DNA of 64,000 nt from Brevundimonas sp. NIBR10 (GTDB lineage: Bacteria > Pseudomonadota > Alphaproteobacteria > Caulobacterales > Caulobacteraceae). Location: positions 3,573,501 through 3,637,500 of the forward strand of contig NZ_CP115464.1 of NCBI RefSeq assembly GCF_027912515.1, written 5' to 3'. Shown here in pieces: positions 60,762 to 64,000 of this stretch. The notes beneath the pieces are model-generated. The model had not been told where the DNA came from. It did not search any database and saw only the letters and a program-made list of their open reading frames with translations. The translations under genes and the position numbers were made by a program. Position 1 is the stretch's first letter, and each line of letters starts with the position of its first letter.

Positions 60762-61649
60762 TTAGGCTCCCTTGTCGAGCTGACGCGAGACGGCGTTCAG
60801 CAGTTCAGCGGCGAAGCCGTCCGAACGGGTGCCATAGGCCGAGATGCGGGTGTTGAAGTAGTTGTACATCACGACGGCAGGGATAGCGGCGAACAGGCCG
60901 ATACCGGTGGCGAGCAGCGCCTCGGCGATACCGGGGGCGACGGAGGCCAGGTTGGTCGTGTTCGACTGAACGATACCGATGAAGGAGTTCATGATGCCGT
61001 ACACGGTACCGAACAGACCCACGAACGGGCCGATGGAGCCGGTCGAAGCCAAGAACTGCTGTCCACCGGACAGGCGAGCGGCGAGGCCGGCCTGAACCGC
61101 CGAAACGGCGTGCTGGGCGCGAGCCAGGGCGTCATGCTTGTTGTCGCCGGCGACCGAGAGGCCCGACTGACGCGACAGTTCGATTTCCTCGGTGGCGGCA
61201 GCGGCCATGTCGGCCAGCGGGTTGCCGTCGTAGGCTTCGTCAGTGGCCACGCGACGCATGTCCGCGAGGGTACGGGTCTGACGGAACTCTTCGAGGAAGC
61301 GGTCGGTCTTGCGGTTCAGGCTGCCGAACTCGAGCAGCTTGATGATCAGCAGGGTCCAGGAGAAGATCGAGGCCAGGAGCAGGCCGATCATGACGGCCTT
61401 AACGACCGGGGTCGCGATCATGAACATGTCGATCGGGGTCAGACCGGCGGCGCTGTGGCCACCGTCTTCGGCTTCGGCGGCAGGAGCGGCCGCGGGGGCC
61501 GCTGCCGGGGCCGGGGTCGTCGCTGCGGGAGCGGCGGCGGCCGGAGCGGCCGTGGCCGCGGGGTCCTGCGCAAGCGCGGGGCTGCTCGCCATCAGGACGG
61601 CGGCGCCGGCCAGGGCGAGGAGGATGTTGGTCTTCTTGCTATCCAGCAT
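60762..61649 (-). CDS. exbB: MotA/TolQ/ExbB proton channel family protein
   Basis: A 295-residue protein starting at ATG 61649 with a signal-like N-terminus and an Ala/Pro-rich periplasmic linker (~25-60). The three-helix ExbB core follows: TPVVKAVMIGLLLASIFSWTLL, then LASTGSIGPFVGLFGTVYGIMNSF, then GIAEALLATGIGLFAAIPAVVMYN. The extra N-terminal domain before the first helix is typical of the alphaproteobacterial ExbB with a cleaved extension. The longer start at 61790 would add unrelated residues. First gene of the operon. Confidence 0.93.
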   Translation of the reverse strand: MLDSKKTNILLALAGAAVLMASSPALAQDPAATAAPAAAAPAATTPAPAAAPAAAPAAEAEDGGHSAAGLTPIDMFMIATPVVKAVMIGLLLASIFSWTLLIIKLLEFGSLNRKTDRFLEEFRQTRTLADMRRVATDEAYDGNPLADMAAAATEEIELSRQSGLSVAGDNKHDALARAQHAVSAVQAGLAARLSGGQQFLASTGSIGPFVGLFGTVYGIMNSFIGIVQSNTTNLASVAPGIAEALLATGIGLFAAIPAVVMYNYFNTRISAYGTRSDGFAAELLNAVSRQLDKGA

Positions 61650-62109
61650 TTGTCGCCAGTTCCTGCTTTGTGGTCTGAAGCTATTTGACCTTGGAGACCG
61701 GCCGCGACATGCGACCGCCCCCCCATGAAATTCGGTTTTTGCCCCGTCTGGCGAGCCAAAAGGCCGCAGGCGGAACGCCTTGTATCGCATCTGGTTGCCC
61801 CGAGGGGAACCATAGTCTGGTCGGCACCGCCGGGACGGGTCCGTGATCGTTTCCGACCTCGCGTTAATACGAACGTGGTCAAGCGTCTTTGGCGAACGGT
61901 TATCAGAGCGTCAAGGGCGCAATGGTGCTTTTCGCCCGCAGAGCGAAACGAGCCTGCAAATCCATATGGAACGGGCAAAAACGGCGAAACGATGATGCAT
62001 GAATCACATCGATTTCGTGCTGCGACGCAACATTCTACCGTTTGCAGTGCAGCAAAATGACAGCGAGGGACAGTGTGATTGTCTGAGGATTCGCGGAGGT
62101 GGTGTCCGG

Positions 62110-62240
62110 GTGGCTGGTGGTTGGTGGTTGGTGGTTGGTGGTTGGTGGTTGGTGGTTGTCGCATCCTCGACGCCACGCCCATCGAGGTCAGCCCGCGCGC
62201 TGCCAAATCCAGCAGTCACCAGTCACCAGTCACCAGTCAC
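62110..62240. repeat. Paired short-repeat element C
   Basis: The left arm has about six tandem TGGTGGT units (62110-62158), the right arm four tandem CAGTCAC units (62213-62240). They flank 54 bases. The G-rich arm and the C/A-rich arm are of opposite strand composition, as in elements A and B. Confidence 0.65.
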
Positions 62241-62757
62241 TCTCTACACACACCTCTTCGCCCTCACGCGCCGATGCGCTGAAGCGATGGGAAGGGCCGG
62301 CGGAGCGTCCGGGCCTCCGCCCGGAAAAGAATAGAAAATACCGTTTCGGCGAAAGACAGACGCTCCGCGTGCGTGGTTTTCCAGGAGCTGTACGGCTCGG
62401 TCACCCGAACCAGCGGGGCTGTTAACCCCTTGCCGCTACCGCGCCCCCGGCGGGAAGGTGATGCCCTTGCAGCATCGTCCCCTGAACGATCCGACTATCT
62501 GCGCCAGACCCCTTGTTCAGCCTCGGCCTGACACGGGCGCTTACGACCGTGACGCGACCGACACCGATCCCGCTCCACACACCCCCGCCGCAACAAGATC
62601 GCAAGGCCTTGCGCCCTTCCCCGCGACGGGACGGAAAGCATCATAGAGGGCTTTTGACCCTGGGCGCGTTCAAGGGGGTGAGAAATCTCCAATCCGTTGC
62701 GAGGCAAAGGATTGGTGGGCTGAAGTTTGAAACCTGGAGGCGTCGGACAAGCCGTCT

Positions 62758-62784
62758 CCTCCCCGTCGCGAAGCGATGGGGAGG
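62758..62784. repeat. Hairpin of a likely dispersed intergenic repeat
   Basis: CCTCCCCGTCGC and GCGATGGGGAGG form a 12-bp stem around GAA. The following CGAGCCTTTGCGAGCTGACGG and a reversed CTCCCCGTCG near 62931 make a larger inverted structure. Such CCTCCCC/GGGGAGG units are common between genes in related genomes. Confidence 0.55.
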
Positions 62785-62975
62785 TGGCAGCGAGCCTTTG
62801 CGAGCTGACGGAGGGGGAGACGCGATGCCGCGAATGGAGGCTGCCGGACGCACGTCGATCGCTTCGAGAATCCCCACGGGACAAACATCGTCGCCCCCTC
62901 CGTCACGGCCCTGAAGGAGGGCCGCGCCACCTCCCCGTCGCCCTCTCCTGATCGGCGGAGGGGCGGTGAGTGGAT

Positions 62976-64000
62976 TCAGACGGCCGCGTCTTCGTCGGCG
63001 GTTTCCTTGGCGGGGGCGCCGGCCGTGGGGGTGATGTCGAAGGCGATCTTGCCGTCTACGAGGGCGACCTTGACGTGACCGCCGCGGGTCAGGCGTCCGA
63101 ACAGGATGTCGTCGGCCAGAGGCTTCTTGATGTTCTCCTGGATGACCCGGCCCAGGGGGCGCGCGCCGTACAGTTCGTCGAAGCCGTTCTTGGCCAGCCA
63201 GTCGGCCGCGTCGTCGGTCAGTTCGATGGTGATGTTGCGGTCCGCCAGCTGGGCCTCCAGCTGCAGAATGAACTTGGTCACGACCTGACGAATGACTTCC
63301 GGCTGGAGCGCCTTGAACGAGACCACGGCGTCCAGGCGGTTCCTGAACTCGGGCGCGAACAGGCGCTGGATGGCCTTTTCGTCCTCGCCCTCGACCTTGC
63401 CGCGACCGAAGCCGATCGAGGCCCGAGCGTTGTCGGCGGCACCGGCATTGGTCGTCATGATCAGGACGACGTTGCGGAAATCGACCTTCTTGCCGATGGC
63501 GTCGGTCAGCATGCCGTTGTCCATCACCTGAAGCAGGATGTTGTAGACGTCCGGGTGAGCCTTCTCGATCTCGTCCAGCAGGACGACGGCGTGCGGGTGC
63601 TGATCCACGGCGTCGGTCAGCAGGCCGCCCTGGTCATGACCGACATAGCCCGGAGGGGCACCGATCAGGCGGCTGACGGTGTGACGCTCCATGTATTCGC
63701 TCATGTCGAAGCGCAGCATCTCGATGCCCAGGGTGGACGCGAGTTGCTTGGCCACCTCGGTCTTGCCCACGCCGGTCGGGCCGGCGAACAGGAAGGAGCC
63801 GATGGGCTTTTGCGGATCGCGCAGGCCGGCGCGGGCCAGCTTCATGGCCGAGGCGACCTGTTCGATCGCCGCGTCCTGACCGAAGACGGCGCGGTTCAGG
63901 TCCTTCTCGAGCTCGCGCAGGCCCTCGGTGTCGGATTTGGAGACCGATTTGGGCGGGATGCGGGCCATCTTGGCGATGACGGCCTCGACCTCCTTCTGGC
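62976..64000 (-). CDS. clpA: ATP-dependent Clp protease ATP-binding subunit ClpA (3' part)
   Basis: The second AAA+ module of ClpA, open to the window edge. Walker A is GPTGVGKTE, Walker B VVLLDEIEKAHPDV, and sensor 1 MTTNAGA. SEYMERHTVSRLIGAPPGYVGHD and ELYGARPLGRVIQENIKKPL are typical of the D2 domain. An in-frame ATG at 63968 is internal, since coding (KEVEAVIAKM) continues beyond it. The C-terminal extension (APAKETADEDAAV) is short. ClpA feeds unfolded substrates to ClpP. The N-terminal domain and first AAA module lie outside the window. Confidence 0.95.
   Translation of the reverse strand, partial: QKEVEAVIAKMARIPPKSVSKSDTEGLRELEKDLNRAVFGQDAAIEQVASAMKLARAGLRDPQKPIGSFLFAGPTGVGKTEVAKQLASTLGIEMLRFDMSEYMERHTVSRLIGAPPGYVGHDQGGLLTDAVDQHPHAVVLLDEIEKAHPDVYNILLQVMDNGMLTDAIGKKVDFRNVVLIMTTNAGAADNARASIGFGRGKVEGEDEKAIQRLFAPEFRNRLDAVVSFKALQPEVIRQVVTKFILQLEAQLADRNITIELTDDAADWLAKNGFDELYGARPLGRVIQENIKKPLADDILFGRLTRGGHVKVALVDGKIAFDITPTAGAPAKETADEDAAV

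Larger units (their letters stand above)
61650..62975. other. 1.3-kb gene-free stretch between exbB and clpA
   Basis: No frame here has both a ribosome site and protein-like content. It holds the exbB promoter region, the paired repeat at 62110-62240, a CCGGGCctccGCCCGG hairpin near 62308-62323, and a second repeat cluster at about 62750-62965. The length is unusual for a compact genome, and the stretch reads as repeat accumulation. Confidence 0.6.

Noticed and set aside
62110..62240. Possible CRISPR array
   Set aside because: The units are 7 bases and contiguous with no spacers, and no cas genes are present anywhere in the window.

Overview
The window looks like chromosome from a Caulobacteraceae alphaproteobacterium, most likely Brevundimonas or a close relative. 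This rests on gene content read from the sequence, not on a database search: a GapR (DUF2312) nucleoid protein, a flaF-flbT-flagellin block beside an FlmG-like TPR flagellin glycosyltransferase, a split PntAA/PntAB/PntB transhydrogenase, an aa3-type oxidase subunit IV peptide, and a tRNA-His with the alphaproteobacterial acceptor end (no encoded G-1, A73). Base composition is high-GC throughout, except for a visibly AT-richer pocket at about 26.3-27.2 kb.

Layout. 1-7.8 kb: housekeeping and envelope genes (four-helix membrane protein, DUF985 cupin, DegP-like lipoprotein protease, rarA, VOC protein, two tandem paralogous membrane proteins, RluA-type pseudouridine synthase, lipoproteins). 7.8-12.7 kb, minus strand: a tight transhydrogenase operon in which three small unknown membrane proteins are interleaved with the Pnt subunits. 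12.8-25.7 kb: oxidase subunit IV, serine hydrolase, PepF, DUF1203, KatE-type catalase with a C-terminal DJ-1-like domain, DUF4153 protein, a TacA/NtrC-like sigma-54 activator and a large TonB-dependent receptor. 25.7-28.3 kb: a palindromic repeat, a low-GC pair of unknown genes, gapR and rpmJ. 28.5-34.6 kb: S9 peptidase plus GNAT acetyltransferase, then a locus whose first ~430 bp is riddled with frame changes, and a 22-codon ORF with a perfect Shine-Dalgarno sequence. 34.7-39.7 kb: flagellin (with a sigma-54-type promoter), flaF, flbT, flmG and alr. 39.8-49 kb: tRNA-Val, UDP-glucose dehydrogenase and a UDP-glucuronate-type epimerase, a Gly/Asn/Pro-rich secreted protein, a secreted caspase-like protease with four PPC-like repeats, and a DEAD-box helicase with a 45-bp repeat tail.

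49.1-59.4 kb is a 10.2-kb integrated element bounded by a 53-bp perfect direct repeat of the 3' part of tRNA-His. It holds a tyrosine recombinase, a truncated AlpA-like regulator, three podovirus-type internal virion genes (one with a muramidase-like domain) and several unknown genes. No terminase, portal or capsid gene is visible, so it is probably a prophage remnant or satellite. 59.5-64 kb: exbB-exbD-tonB, a 1.3-kb gene-free stretch rich in repeats, and the 3' part of clpA.

How the genes fit together: ExbB/ExbD/TonB could energise the TonB-dependent receptor; the flagellin block and FlmG make and glycosylate filament; Ugd and the epimerase feed uronic acids to surface polysaccharide. The most unusual signals are the interleaved Pnt operon, the paired short-repeat elements at three intergenic sites, the 22-codon ORF, the PPC-caspase and the tRNA-His element.
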